Counted from the first letter of the stretch, positions 46,401 through 58,447 are shown. The stretch is 64,000 nt of DNA from Toxotes chatareus (GCA_016801885.1 CM028885.1:2354955-2418954), one strand, 5' to 3'. Translations and numbers: made by a program. Notes: generated by a model not told the origin, from the sequence alone.

Positions 46401-49400
46401 ACTTACACGCAGAGATACCTGTTCGCCAAGACAAGCATAAGTTAATGCAAGATTGCAGTGATGTTCTAATGTCACAGTATCTCGAAGACAGCCATGACAA
46501 CAGATACAGATACCTCTAGACAATCATACTTGATATAGTCATAATATTCATCTATGTTCAGATGTATTTTTGAACACATGAATTGCCAAGTTCTCCACCA
46601 TAATGCTGCATAATGACTGGTCAGTTCAATATGAAAGTATTTTTATATCCATTTATTATGTCAGATAGTTCAGTTCTCAAATGAAGTTTCTAGGTTCACA
46701 ATCTAGTGCTTATTCAGTCTCGCTAGTTGCGTTCAGCACAAACTATTGAATTCATTCAAAACTCAAGCCTTGAAGCTCATTTTTAGGTATTTTGCATCAT
46801 CTTCGACTCAGTGTTGTTTTCATGAGCATGTAACAGCTGAAATCACAATCTCATCACTTCAGTTGATGATACATGTAATGAGTCAGATTAGTACTGTTAC
46901 TTAAGTTATAAGTTATATGTAGAATTGTCATTTCTTAGCACATTATCATAATTTAAGCTTCATGATTGCTTTTAGTGCTGCAATCTGCTTATACAGCCCC
47001 AGCAGAAACTATTATACATTTCATTCATGTAGTTATTTTGAGCCGTTAGACTTTAATGTTACATCAATCGACTACTATCCAGCGCGTGACAATGGTCTGC
47101 TTTTTGAAAGATCAAGCACTAAAGAATGAAAGTTTGTGACAGTTGAAATCATCTTTTTGGTCTAGATGAAGGAGTGAGTCTCATAATAACAGTTGGGTAA
47201 TGTTGGTCAACATGCGAGTCGCAATTCAATGCTGTTCACAGATGTCAGTGATTCACTCGACTGGACTATTCAGCTATCATGTTAGTCAGGAGTGTATCTG
47301 TGTAATGTTAGGATGCTGTTCAGCTAGTTTCAAAGTTCGCTGAGATATTCATGCAGTTTTAGATAATTGGCAGTAATCATGCTTCGGATTGGTGATCAAT
47401 GGTATTTCGCATGAACAGTCATGTAACTGATTACAAACTCAATTTAAATTACATTTTGTTTATTTGTTTATGTTCTTGATGGTCTAGGCACTTTCAAGCA
47501 ACTCACTAACGAACCGATAAGGAATTGACACGATAGATACAAAGACTCAGTCATGATTACGACTCCCATTTAATGGCTAACTAAATCTATAATAGTCTCT
47601 CTTGTTGAGTTGGTTTCTTGTCTAAATTTCAATATTGGCTTTTATGACTGTTACTATCAAGTTAATGAGCAAGTAACAAGTTAGTGCATAGCGTTCAATT
47701 GAACAATCTAACATAAGTTCATGGTCGAGTGTTGTTATATATTTTATGTTTGAGTTCTGGTAATTGCACATTAAAATAGTGACATGTCGAGCTAAACATC
47801 AAATGTGCTGGCAATTATAACATCGTGACTTTTAGTGCAATTTCAAGTACACTGCTTGTCCTGACTTTGCTCGAAAAGGGAATGATTTATCGAATCTGAC
47901 GTTAGTATCAGTTTATTCCGATAGTGATGTCACTGCTCTTAAATCATGTTAATTCAGCTCTAATGTTGGTCAGGTTTCAATTTCTATGGTATATCTTGAA
48001 TTTGGCATTTTACTGCCTGCTGCTGCAAGCATCACTTCGTAGTGTTCAATTTAGCAATTTTAAGTTTCTTTAGGTGGAGTACTATGTGCAATTAAGTCAA
48101 TCAGGTGGACTTTCCTTAGATTATGTTTGAATAAGCTAAAATCGGTAATGGAACAGACTGTGAGCAATTATGTAAGTGTAGTCTGCATAGCTCCTAGCTT
48201 GACTGGCAAAAGTGATGCTCATCTGTATGACATGAGGATGCATTTAACATTCAGATGACTTGAGTCTGCATTCAGCTTGTATTCATGACTTATTATACAG
48301 CAACTCACAGCATATCATCGCTGATTTAAAGCACATAATATTGATCTGTCTACTAATTTAAGTACGTATTACTATTTTATTCTTAATGTAGTGCCTTCCC
48401 AACATATACACTGTCTGTAATTCTTATTTTGTAATGCTGATTGATTTATTACCTACATGTACTCAGCGACTGTATAGCAATGCTTAGTGATTGACAGGAA
48501 ACTGACTGAGGCCACCGGTAGGAGGTTAACAGCTGTCACTACTGATTCTACTTTTGTAAATTCATACCAGATGTCTGCTACAATGGATCAGTGTACATTA
48601 TATGTCATCGATTCATTTTCCTTATGCAAGTCTTTAAGTTTCAAATGCCATGTTACCATGTGCTTATACTAAGACATTCGTTTTAGCATCATAGTCACTC
48701 ACGTAGTGTGTTTGCGTGTTTATCTATAATACAACCATTTATTGGATCTTTTAGATTGGAACGAAAATGATAGCATTAGTTTGAAATCTTGAATCTACTA
48801 TTCCAATTGAAGCAATTTCAGCAGTTACTGATAGTTGTTAGAATGTCTAATGTTAGCAGTCATCTCTTAAAACGGCATTTCAACTTGTAGGTCTGAATCA
48901 TTTACTCGAAATCGATGGTTCGATTGAAATTCTTGAATTTGTAAAACGTCGCACATGCCAATTCATTGAAAGCTATACATTAGAATCATTGCAACTTGTG
49001 TCTCATTTGCCATGCCTGTCTAGGCACTGCACTATCAAACCTAATTTTTGTCCTGTGTTAGTGTAACTATTTAATCGCTGAATTAGCAAGTATTAAATAA
49101 GCGACTGCATCAGATCAGAGTTGTATACCATATTTGACTGATGTTGCTTTATTAGCATGTAGAGCGAGAAGCATGCATTATCGCCAGTGTTCAAGCTCAT
49201 AATCTCATAGTCGTCTTTTCATCAATCTATCGTATACATCTCCATTCAAGCAATGTCATTTTAAATGATGAAGACAATTGTCGAGACATATGGACAGTTG
49301 ATAAGCATTTAATAGTCTCAGCGAATATGCTCAATGCGTGTTAGACAGAGATAGAAGGTTCAGTGTTAGTGAAATCAGTTAACTGGTCTAGAATATTTGT

Positions 49401-49964
49401 TCTGAAATTCTGACACAATGGTATTCATCATTCAACTGTAATAAATCAGCATAATAGTGTAATATTACATGTCAATTATCCAAGAATTGTCCACAGGATG
49501 CTGTGATTACATAACAATCTCTGGCTTGAGCTACGTCGATTATTACTTTCAACTGAGATTTGCTAATGTTTACGATCTATCGATGCATTGACTGAGATGT
49601 GTTAGATGGAGAACTTCTGCATAGCTTTTGCATTTAGTCAATCCGTGAGTAGTTAAATGAAAATAATCGTAGAGCCGTTCGTTAACTTACATCTTATGAT
49701 CACTTAGAATCAGTTCTCTGTATTCAGACTAGTTAATAAACTAAATGCTTTAATGTCTTTGAACTTTAATCATTACTTCAACTGATTGAAAAACTTTTAA
49801 ACACCACTATTATGATAAAATGTCTGGGACTTCATGTAAGAAACTATACAGTTTAACTGATTTAACCATTTACTTGAAGCTAAGCCTGGCGTCTGCGTTC
49901 AAGCGAAGGCAGCAACAATGATTAATTGGCATGTTTGATGGAATTGCACTAAGCAGCCATACTT

Positions 49965-51125
49965 TGAAGTTATAGATACTTGCAGAATTCCTGTTGTGTC
50001 TGAGCCACCATTTCATCTGCAGTCTGACTATGTCCAACATGCAAATATAATAGTAAACAGAGAAAGGTTGTCATTTTCAAAGGAGGGTGCAGATACACGA
50101 GCTGCAGTGGCACATAATGACTGCTGCATCTGACTGTTCCTGTAACTTTCCAAGACCCACAATCCAACATTCACACCCTGATTGGCCAGCTGTGAGAAGA
50201 GGGAAGAAAGTTAGCAAGGTTTGAACTTCTCCATTAAGTCCTCTTTTTTTTTTTTTTCATTCTTAACACAATTAAGAAATTTAACAAGCAGCGCTGTGAT
50301 TGCATGGATTTTTGTTTTGGCAAAGAGCCACACAGCTGCAACGCTGGCAGGTTTTTTTCTGATAGACGGTGAACTGAATGGGACACATTAGGACAATGCT
50401 CTTGGTTTTTATCCTGCAGTTCTGGGGAGGCAGTCTGGGAATCAGGCTCTGTGGTATTGTTCCTGTACTGCAGACATGGCACATAAAGACAAAAGCCCCA
50501 GCAACTGTCTCAGCTTCATGTCCCAAAACCCTATAAAATGTCACACCTATACATGTCCTGTGGGCTTTATGTCTACGGTGGACGTCAAGAAGTCTGCGGT
50601 GTCAGGTGTCCAGCCTACATACTAGAACAATGCTGCAAGACAATGCACAGGAACAACTTGTATTTGTCATGGTTACAATCAAACACAGAGCCAGAATCAT
50701 GTCAGTGTGTCACTGTTATCAAAGGGAAGGGGAGTGAAGCCTGGCTGCGTGAATGAATGAGAAATAATTAGATACTTGTCCTCTCTGCATGAAGAGAGTT
50801 TTCACTTTAAAAAATTATATTCTAATCCACAATCATTTAACATGGAGGAAGAACCAGTGTTGGTTTGAGAAGCCAGCAAGGGACAGAATAATCATATTTG
50901 GGAATATCAAATTAAACTCCTCTTTTTAGCTGACCCCATATGTTTGACTTCATTTTTTTTTTTTTTTTTTTTTTGAAGGAAATGAAAGTGAACAGGATTC
51001 ACTGGAGAGCGCACTCATCACCAGACAGCCAGTGGTTCCATATGCTGCAGTACTTCATCTAATTACACTGCTGTGCTGAGGCACACTTAAATTCAACCCA
51101 AGACGAACGGTGAATAAATTCAACA
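49965..51125. other. Non-coding DNA right of tract 2
   Basis: Normal fish texture returns here, with T runs at 50244-50258 and 50952-50974. The overlapping ORFs on both strands at 49970-50756 have no recognisable domains. Confidence 0.5.
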
Positions 51126-51395
51126 AGGGCATATCAGAATCAGAATCAGGTTTATTGGCCAAGTTTGTACATACAAGTTTGTACATACAAACAAGGAATT
51201 TGACTCCGGTTTTTCTTCCTCTCCTGCGGTACAACAACAAAGACAACAACAACAACAACACACAACCGACGGAACACTAATGGTGCAAAATGTGGGTGGT
51301 GCAATTTGTTCCAGAAACTAAAGATAACTATATAACTATTTACATATATATAAATATATATCTAGGCTATTGACAGAAATAGTGCAGGTTATAGT

Positions 51396-51397
<2 letters not shown>

Positions 51398-51438
<41 letters not shown>
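51398..51438 (+). repeat. 41-bp A run inside the LINE 3' region
   Basis: On the LINE's sense strand this is a T run between the ORF end and the 3' tail. It could be expansion of a short T stretch or a nested retro-insertion tail in the opposite orientation. Confidence 0.9.
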
Positions 51439-51439
<1 letters not shown>

Positions 51440-51523
51440 ATAAAGACACGGTGAAATGAGGTAGTGGAAAAATGTGCAAATATGCTGAAGGAGGTAGTGG
51501 GGAAAGAAACAGTCACATGTTCA

Positions 51524-52441
51524 TCAGAGCCACAGCCTGGGGAAAGAAACTGTCCTTGTATCGGCTGGTTTTGGCGAGCAGTGTTCTGAAGCGCCTGGCG
51601 GAGGGAGGAGTTTAAACAGTTTGTGACCAGGATGTGAGGGGTCTGCAGAGATGTTTTTAGCACGGTTCCTAACTCTGACCTGGTATAGGTCTTGTATGGA
51701 GGGTAGGTCGGTGCCGATAATCCTCTCTGCAGCCCGGATTGTCCGTTGCAGTCCAGTCTTATCCCGTTTGGTGGCTGATCCAAACCAGACGGTGATGGAA
51801 GTGCAGAGGACAGACTGGATGATGGCGCTGTAAAAAATGATCAGCAGCTCCTTAGGCAGGTTAAACTTCCTGAGCTGACGTAGGAAGTATAACCTCTGCT
51901 GAGCCTTCTTCCTTAAACAGTCAATGTGGAGGGTCCACTTCAGGTCCCGGGAGATGGTGGTACCCAGAAACCTGAAGGATTCCACGGTGGACACTGTATT
52001 GTTCATGATGGTGAGGGGGAGGGGAGTGGGGGGGTTTCTCCTGAAGTCCACTGTCATCTCCACTGTTTTGAGCAGGTTCAGCTCCAGGTGGTTCTGACCA
52101 CACCACAGGACCAGCTGTTTCACCTCCTGTCTGTAAGCAGACTCGTCGCCGTCCTGGATCAGTCCAATGACAGTGGTGTCGTCTGCGAACTTCAGAATTT
52201 CCACAGATGGATCACTTGAGGTGCAGTCATTGGTGTAGAGGGAGAAGAGCAGTGGGGAGAGGACACACCCCTGGGGGGCACCAGTGCTGATGGACCGGGT
52301 CTTGGATGTGATTCTCCCAAGTCTCACCTGCTGCTGCCTCTCCGTCAGGAAGCTGGTGATCCACTGACAGGTGGAGGCAGGCACTGTGAGCTGGGAGAGC
52401 TTCTGATGGAGGAGTTCAGGGATGATGGTGTTGAACGCCAA
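51524..52441 (-). pseudogene. LINE reverse transcriptase, catalytic and C-terminal part
   Basis: An open frame of 305 codons encodes the palm and thumb of a LINE reverse transcriptase. AFNTIIP at the start follows the VDFS motif lost to a frameshift just upstream. GAPQGCVLSPLLF lies at residues 54-66, the catalytic FADDTT at 85-90, KTVEMTVDFRR near 125-135 and FRFLGTTISRDLKW near 157-170. It ends with the C-terminal region typical of jockey/CR1-type elements. The catalytic aspartates are kept, but the frame is cut off from its N-terminal half, so the copy is inactive. The ATG at 52441 is only the first in-frame Met, not the native start. Confidence 0.9.
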
Positions 52442-52886
52442 CTGAAGTCCACGAACAGGATCCTTGCATATGTCCCTGGGGAGTCGAGGTGGTGCAGGAT
52501 GTGTTGCAGTCCCATGTTGACTGCATCATCCATGCCGACCTGTTTGCCCGATAGGCAAACTGCAGGGGGTCCAGCAGGGGGCCAGCTATGTCCCTCAGGT
52601 GGTTCAACACTAGTCTCTCGAAAGTTTTCATGACCACAGACGTCAGGGCGACGGGTCTGTAGTCATTAAGTCCAGTGATAGTGGGCTTCTTGGGCACTGG
52701 GATGATGGTGGAGCGTTTGAGGCAGGAGGGCACTTCACACAGCTCCAGGGATTGGTTGAAGATCCGGGTGAAGATGGGCGTCAGCTGCTCAGCACAGACT
52801 CTCAGGCAGGAGGGGGACACTCCATCAGGTCCTGGAGCCTTCCTGGTCTTTTTGTCTCTGAAGGAGCCGACACACATCCTCTTCAC
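52416..52886 (-). pseudogene. LINE reverse transcriptase, N-terminal (fingers) part
   Basis: The frame contains KTRKAPGPDGVSPSCL, LKRSTIIPVPKK and LNDYRPVALTSVVMKTFERL, the conserved N-terminal blocks of LINE reverse transcriptases, then LLDPLQFAYRANRS. After that it slips out of frame near 52540. The continuation (MDDAVNMGLQHILHHLD..., FVDFS) is in the frame of 52345-52533, and a second slip near 52440 leads into the catalytic part. The two frameshifts within 100 bp mark an old, non-functional copy. The overlap with the catalytic part is only out-of-frame sequence. Confidence 0.9.
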
Positions 52887-53006
52887 GGATCGTCAGGGCA
52901 GGCGGGGGGGCTGGGGCAGTGGGGAGGTGTTGCAGGTGGGTTCTTTGTGTGGCCGTGAGGTGTGAGAAAGTCCTTATCAAACCTGCAGTAGAAGGTGTTA
53001 AGTTCC

Positions 53007-53650
53007 TCAGCCAGACTGGGATCTTCTGCAGGGTGGGGGATGGTCTCCTGTAGTTGGTGATGTGATTAAGACCTCTCCAAACTGATGCAGAGTCATTTGT
53101 TGAGAGGCTGTTTTTAGCCTCTCACTGTAGCTTCTCTTTGCCACTCTGATCTCCTTGGTCAGTTTGTTTCTGGTCTGTTTAAACAGGGCCTGGTCCCCAC
53201 TCCTGTAGGCCTCCTCCTTGGCCTGGCGCAGCTTCCTCAGATTGGGAGTAAACCATGGCTTGTTGTTGTTATATGTACAGAAGGTCTTGGTCTGCACACA
53301 CATGTCCTCACAAAAACTGATGTACGATGTCACAGTGTCAGTAAGTTCGTTGATGTTAGTGGCTGCAGCTTCAAAGACACTCCAGTCAGTGCAGTCAAAG
53401 CAGGCCTGTAACTCCAGCTTTGATTCCTCTGTCCATTTCTTCACAGTCCTAACCACAGGCTTAGAAGATTTTAGTTTCTGCTTGTAGGTTGGGATGAGAT
53501 GAAGCAGACAGTGATCAGAGAGCCCTAGTGCTGCGCGGGGGACAGCGCGGTAGGCATCTTTCAGAACCGTGTAGCAGTGGTCCAGTGTGTTTGAGTCTCT
53601 GGTGGGACATTTGATGTGCTGCCTATATTTAGGAAGCACATATAACAATA
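53007..53650 (-). pseudogene. LINE endonuclease C-terminus and linker
   Basis: The translation contains LPKYRQHIKCPTRDSNTLDHCYT and LGLSDHCLLHLIP. This matches the end of the APE-type endonuclease of CR1/L2-like LINEs, where the LDH and SDH blocks include catalytic residues. The linker NKPWFTPNLRKLRQAKEEAYRSGD then precedes reverse transcriptase. The open frame extends to 53717, but residues before about LPKYRQ do not look like the element, so the 5' truncation point is probably near 53640-53650. The frame breaks again between 53007 and 52890. Confidence 0.85.
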
Positions 53651-54169
53651 TGAAGAGCTCTGAAGAGAAAAACAGGGCAACGGTGAACTCTGTGCTACCT
53701 AGAAATGACAAGGACAACTCATAGTTTAAACAGTAACTATACCCTCAAGTTCTGCTAGAAGCCTCTCGCAACTACAGGAGGAGGAGGAGGCATGGCCTCA
53801 TGGCTACACAGTGGGTGACGCAGAGGGTCATGGGACACAGGGGCCAGTGACTGACCACCACTAACTGTAGCATGGACAGAGATGTAGAGGTGTCAGTCAG
53901 AGCTGACCAGCCACGAGCTTCTGTCAGTGTCCCTGATGGAAATTGACAACCGGTAGAAGCACATTTATAGCCCATTGAGAGAGTCACTGTGTGGGAACCT
54001 GTGATGTAGCTGAGCTATCAGATGAATAGTTGACAGAAAATCTTACCCTAATCAAACGTCTGTTCTTTTCTACCAATTTGTCAGTTAATTTTATGTCCAT
54101 ATGAAACATGCAGCAAGATGTAATGCTTCCTGTATTGTTAGTCCTGTTAATTAAAACACAGACAAGACT

Positions 54170-55500
54170 CCAATTGAAAGGAGAGATTGGAAGCAAAGAC
54201 AACACCACCAATGGGCAGAAACTCTTTATAATCTGCTGTAGACCTTTTACCATTACTGGACGAAATCATTTCAGAAACTCTTGATAAAGGAAAGTTCACA
54301 CCCTCATTGGAACCAAACATTATTGCTCTCATACTCAAAAAAAAGTGCTACCTCTGACTGCATTTGCCCCAGAAAATGATTTCAAGTTGGGTTCTTTCAA
54401 TGGCCTGGTATTTAGATGTTGTCTGAGAATTTCATCTTAAAATCGATGAAACTGGAAAAGAACTTTGATCCACTGTTGAGGAAAATATCATGTGATGTAG
54501 ACGGATGAACATCCTTATTTTATTCATCCATAACAAAGACATTCACCTTACCTAGGAATCGAACATATGGTTTAGTCTGAACTTATATGTTGGTGGAGCC
54601 CCGTTCTTGTGGAAAAGGTGAATGAAGAAAGGGATTCGGACTCTTGGAGATCTGTTAAAAGCCTTTCACTGAAATCTTTTGAAGAATTGATCCAAGAGGT
54701 TGGTCTCCTTCAATCCAGTATGTGGCAGTACTTAAAACTGTGGCACTTGCCGTTTTCTGTGCTAGGTTTACCAAGAGCACGCCCTCAGGAATCTAAGCTG
54801 CTCTCTGATGTAATTAAAATATTTGCACTGGGTCATGAGGCCTCTCAATACTTTTCAAAAATATTTTTCCAGGCTACTACACTTCCAACAGCATGAAGGA
54901 CTCTGGAAGAAAGATTTAAACTGTTCATTTAGTGGGTTAAAATGGATTCGGATATGCCAAATTCAAAAACAGTTATCGAGGGACATAAAAGTAAGGCTCA
55001 TTCAATTTAAAAGCCTCAATCATTTAAACTGGACACCATCTAGATTGTGTCAATAAGGCCTTAAAAATACAGAAGACTGTGTTTGAAATGTCCGAACTCA
55101 AAGGGTTCATTACTCCGTGCTCTCTGGCAATGCTCAAAGATTCAAGACTTCAGGAAACAAGTCCACTGTTGTCCAAAATGGACTCTGAACTCTCTCTTAG
55201 CTTACATGTGCTGTGTGGTCCATCAGCCATGAAAGACTGGAAATGCAGAACTGATCCAAACAGCCATAATGGTGAGTAGACTCTACTGAGAGGACTAACA
55301 AAGACAGAAGTTCCTTCTTAATGGGGCGTGGTTCACAGAGCTTGGAAAGGCGGCCTCACACGAACAACTGTTCTATAGAAGGACTGACAGATGGAAGATG
55401 ATATCTTAAAACAGGGAACATACCAGATCAGTATCTGCTAGAATAAATAATGCTGTACGTGCCTTTGATGTGTCTTTTAATATATAATGTCTGTTTCATT
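54170..55500 (+). mobile_element. Decayed L1-like LINE, 3' part
   Basis: The frame contains LDEIISETLDKGKFTPSLE followed by NIIALILKKK near 54246-54343 (reading across stops). This resembles the 'LLPLLLEMFNDSF..PPSL..A.I.LI.KK' segment of L1 reverse transcriptase. Near 54986-55060 it reads RLIQFKSLNHLNWTPSRLCQ, then a stop and GLKNTEDC, resembling the L1 C-terminal 'HR.YWTP..L...GL......C.KC' block. Near 55360-55400 it reads EQLFYRRTDRWKMIS. Many stops and frameshifts are present, and the stretch between the two blocks lacks recognisable catalytic FADD sequence. It is an old, internally deleted copy lying head-on to the minus-strand LINE at 51131-53650. Confidence 0.6.
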
Positions 55501-56740
55501 TTTGTTTATCTAATGTTCTCTTCTCATACCTGTGCTTATGATTATGACTGTTAGTGTTTTCAGGACTGTAGAGTGTTCAATGTTATGGATGTTAAAACAT
55601 ATGGATGTGAGGTGAACATGGTGCCTGCTCATTTTGTTATTTGTTTACATTTCAGTTTCTGATTTCTTTTTTTCATTATCTTGGCTGTGTACTGTACCTG
55701 TTCACCAGTTAAGCTGAGGCTATATGCAGATGCATGCTACTGTTTTACTGGTTTATTTACACAGTAAACTCCCCAAATACTTGCAGCAGTATGTGAAGAA
55801 AAGGGTCTGTCTTGTGACAGGGGTTTGAGATTCTTATCCTCCTATTAAGGTTGAGCCAGGTGACCTGGAACTGACCTGCAAGCGGAGAGCAAGACGCGGA
55901 GACAACAGCAGAGAATAAAAGCAAACAAGAAAAAAAAATTCAGAGAAGGCTGGTGTGAAAGATGGAGAGAGAGAGAAGAGAATGAGGAAAATCGGGTGAA
56001 AGATAAGGAGAGTTTGACAGGCAGGGTGAGAAGATGAAGAAAAAAGACGTAGGGGTTGACGGAGAGGGGAGCTCTGCCTTTGAACTTCTCAAGGTTGTCT
56101 CCTTTCATCTCTGTGTTGAGCCACTGCAATCAGTTTGCACGGGCTCTAAACACCCACAACTCCTCCGGTCAAGCATGCAGAGAGGAGGCCAAGTCCCAGT
56201 TTGGAAACCGGGTCTGTTGATGCCCAGAGGCACAGAGTCTCCTTCACCACTGCTTCTAGCAGACAAGGCCCCCGCATTAATCATGTGCAATGTGATAGTC
56301 TCACCCTTCCCCTGGATTCTGGCCCCAAAAGGGACTGTGACAGAGGGACCTCTCTCTGCAGCAGCTATGCACACCTGTACTGCTGTAGGTGGAAAGGGCT
56401 TCAAACTCCAAGTGCATAGCTAAATGGAAAAGACAAGGGACAAGTGCAGATATGGAATGCTAACGCTAAATGGAAAATGCAGTCAACTATGTTAACAAGC
56501 CAGTGGCTAGTCTGGTAGTTAGCCTGATGACCTTCCAAGATCATGAAAACCACAATCATGAATGAATGAGGGAAGACGCCAGTGGTGCTGGAACCCTAAT
56601 GCAGCTCAGATCTTTTCTTCATTAGATTATGTTTCTTCCTCAGTTATTGATAGAAGCCAATATCTATCAAAGAAAAGGAAAAAAGGAATTTTTAGGTAAT
56701 GATAAAAATAAAAATAAGTCATAATTATAAGATATGGATT
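55500..56740. other. Non-coding DNA without recognised genes
   Basis: The overlapping ORFs at 55845-56423 on both strands lie in slightly GC-richer sequence and have no domain I recognise. Confidence 0.45.
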
Positions 56741-56742
56741 AA

Positions 56743-57050
56743 GGGGGCGGCCGTGGTGCAGCAAATTAAGCTTGCGGCCTTGGACTTTGGATCGCCAGGA
56801 GATCGGATGGTCGCTGGTTTGATTCCTTGACCAAGCACCACCACCCCCCCTCCCCCGGCCTCTGTGACCATGGTCATGGTTCCCCCTGAGTAAGGCACCG
56901 ATCTACCCCAGCTCCCCGGGCTCCTTCTAGGGAAGCCCCCTGCCCCAGCATCTCTAGCGCATGTGCAAGCTTGTGTGTGTGTTTCATTCACTTTGTGTGG
57001 GTAAAATGCAGAGAATAATTTCCCCAGCAGGGATCAATAAAGTATAAACT
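56743..57050 (+). mobile_element. tRNA-derived SINE
   Basis: The head at 56745 ('gggcggccgtggtgcagc') resembles a tRNA A-box region, and GGTTTGATTCC at 56816-56826 is a one-mismatch B-box (consensus GGTTCGANTCC), as expected for an internal RNA polymerase III promoter. The body has a pyrimidine-rich block and 'ctgagtaaggcaccgat'. The tail 'gtaaaatgcagagaataa', 'tttccccagcagggatcaat', 'aaagtata' is a recognisable teleost SINE 3' end. The copy is moderately diverged. Confidence 0.8.
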
Positions 57051-57592
57051 TAAACTTAATAGTTTTTAGTTTTTTTAGTTTTTATTTTTTTTATATTTAA
57101 TTTGAATTGTTTATCATAGATAAGGACTTACTATTCAAGACCCTGCTGTCATTTCAACAAGTGCCCCACAACAAAAAGTTTACAGTTAAGTAAAAAAAGA
57201 AGCAAAGGAGGAAAGGAGGAAGTCAGGTGATGTGTAAGGAGGAGGTGGAGATGGATGGATGCATGGATAGGTCAACAAAATGTGAGTCTTTAACACGGGA
57301 AACAGGTGTTTGTTTCCCATTTCCCACCAACAGTCACCTTTCTTTTAACTGTGATCTTTCGCGGACTGTAAGTATGTACCTGCATATTACAAATACATGA
57401 TCAGATCAGAAATATTTGAGCGCCTTTCTAGCGAGTATGGGCAATCAAAATGGGCAAAATCAAATGAAACATAATGAACTTTATAACCCTGAGTTGATAC
57501 AGATTTATTTAAACCATCTACAGTATATTAACAAAGTAATGAAACATGAATTTTATTGGACCTGAAAAAAAAGAAAAGAAACAAGAAAATTT

Positions 57593-57608
57593 AAAAAAAA
57601 AAAAAAAA
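57593..57608. repeat. Poly(A) run
   Basis: About 16 A, just upstream of R1 copy 3. Confidence 0.85.
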
Positions 57609-57649
57609 GGTGCAAGCAGCTCTGTGAGGCTGCTTTGAGCTAAACGGTA

Positions 57650-57990
57650 ACGTCAGAATGCTAACATGCTGGTGTTTAGCAGGTATGTTTACCATGTTCA
57701 CCATCACAGTTTATCATGATAACATGTTAATTTTTGCTAATTAGCTTTTAATTACAGGTGAGCCTGATGGGAATGTCATTAGTTTTGCAGGAATTCGGTC
57801 ATAAACCAAAGTATCTGATAAATGGTGGTGCTAGAGGAAAAGTCAGGGGTCATTAAAGTCATTCGTATTCATCCACTGGAGCAAGAATGTCTGAAAAAAT
57901 GTTATCATAATTTTATCATGATCCATCCAATAGATGTTGAGATATTTTAGTCTGGACCAAAGTGATGAGCTGACTGACCAAATAACTGGA
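57650..57990 (+). repeat. Mid-repetitive family R1, copy 3
   Basis: It contains 'gctaacatgctggtg', 'ctgatgggaatgtcatta', 'cataaaccaaagtat', 'attcatccactgg' and 'tagtctggaccaaagtg'. The first parts parallel 13240-13510 closely, and the last phrases continue the family beyond where copy 1 ends. The three copies in one window fit a high-copy teleost repeat. Confidence 0.75.
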
Positions 57991-58257
57991 TATAACAACA
58001 GTTAGTCAAATGGGAATAAAATCTCAACACACCAGCTCAGAGCTGTCAGATCAGGTTTTATCTGTTCATGCAGTGAAGCACTCTGTGGGATATTTACTAA
58101 GCCTGATGCAAACTACTGTGAGGGAAGCAAAAGTTTTTGTCATGCAACTTTCTATTTAGGGCGGTATTAACGAAAAACTATACACGTAAATGAGCCCAGC
58201 CACGGTTCATTTGATTTGCATAAATTTCCTCTGATGCAGCTGTTTGTCTGGAAAATA

Positions 58258-58376
58258 ATGGACCGCAAAAAAAAAAAAAAACGTTTTCAGCTGCTGAACT
58301 CGAAGTACTGGTTCAAGAGAAGGCACTGTTGGACATGCAAGTGTGCATTCAAGAAGAAGAAGGCTACTGCATTTGA
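58258..58376 (+). pseudogene. Myb/SANT-like DNA-binding fragment of a Harbinger-type element
   Basis: An ATG is followed by GAC CGC and 15 A. After the A run the downstream frame reads TFSAAELEVLVQEKALLDMQ. This resembles the start of the Myb/SANT-like domain found in the accessory protein of PIF/Harbinger transposons and in related host proteins (FTxxELEVLVEEV pattern). The frame set by the ATG runs into a different frame after the A run, so a one-base change there has broken the gene. Only about the first 20 residues of the domain are recognisable. It is a dead fragment; the family assignment is tentative. Confidence 0.45.
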
Positions 58377-58447
58377 AAAGAATTAAATGATGTTGTCAAC
58401 TCGTAAAGATCAGTGATCGAATGAGTTTTAATTAAACTTTTAAACCC

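Larger units (their letters stand above)
41850..49960. other. Tract 2: second homopolymer-free, microsatellite-free high-complexity tract
   Basis: About 8.1 kb with the same texture as tract 1. I find no base run longer than five, no microsatellite, no recognisable transposon and few GG/CC steps. CpG is not strongly depleted (about 18 in 42421-43020), and stops are dense in all frames. Four ATG-started ORFs of 60-80 codons occur (43104-43289 minus; 43654-43896, 45401-45601 and 48487-48672 plus), about what stop density would allow by chance, and none has a domain. The part at 42400-43400 is somewhat richer in GC than the rest. I saw no extended identity to tract 1 in either orientation and no terminal repeats. 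Hairpins include 43375-43390, 43464-43481 and 45612-45631. The nature is unknown. Both edges are gradual and uncertain by 100 bp or more. Confidence 0.75.
51131..53650 (-). mobile_element. 5'-truncated non-LTR retrotransposon of the CR1/L2/Rex1 group
   Basis: Read on the minus strand it has, in order, the end of an endonuclease domain, a linker, reverse transcriptase and a 3' region. The 3' end lies at about 51131-51165, where the plus strand reads 'atcagaatcagaatcagg' followed by 'tttattggccaagt', the repeated 3' tail typical of this group in fish. Most of the endonuclease and everything before it is missing, the usual result of incomplete reverse transcription. An A run of about 41 bp on the plus strand (51398-51438) interrupts the 3' region and is not the tail. 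Assignment to Rex1, L2 or CR1 proper would need a tree. Confidence 0.85.

Noticed and set aside
51926..52219. Plus-strand ORFs across the LINE (also 51651-51833, 52406-52633, 52675-52965, 53218-53487)
   Set aside because: They are antisense shadows of the minus-strand LINE proteins.
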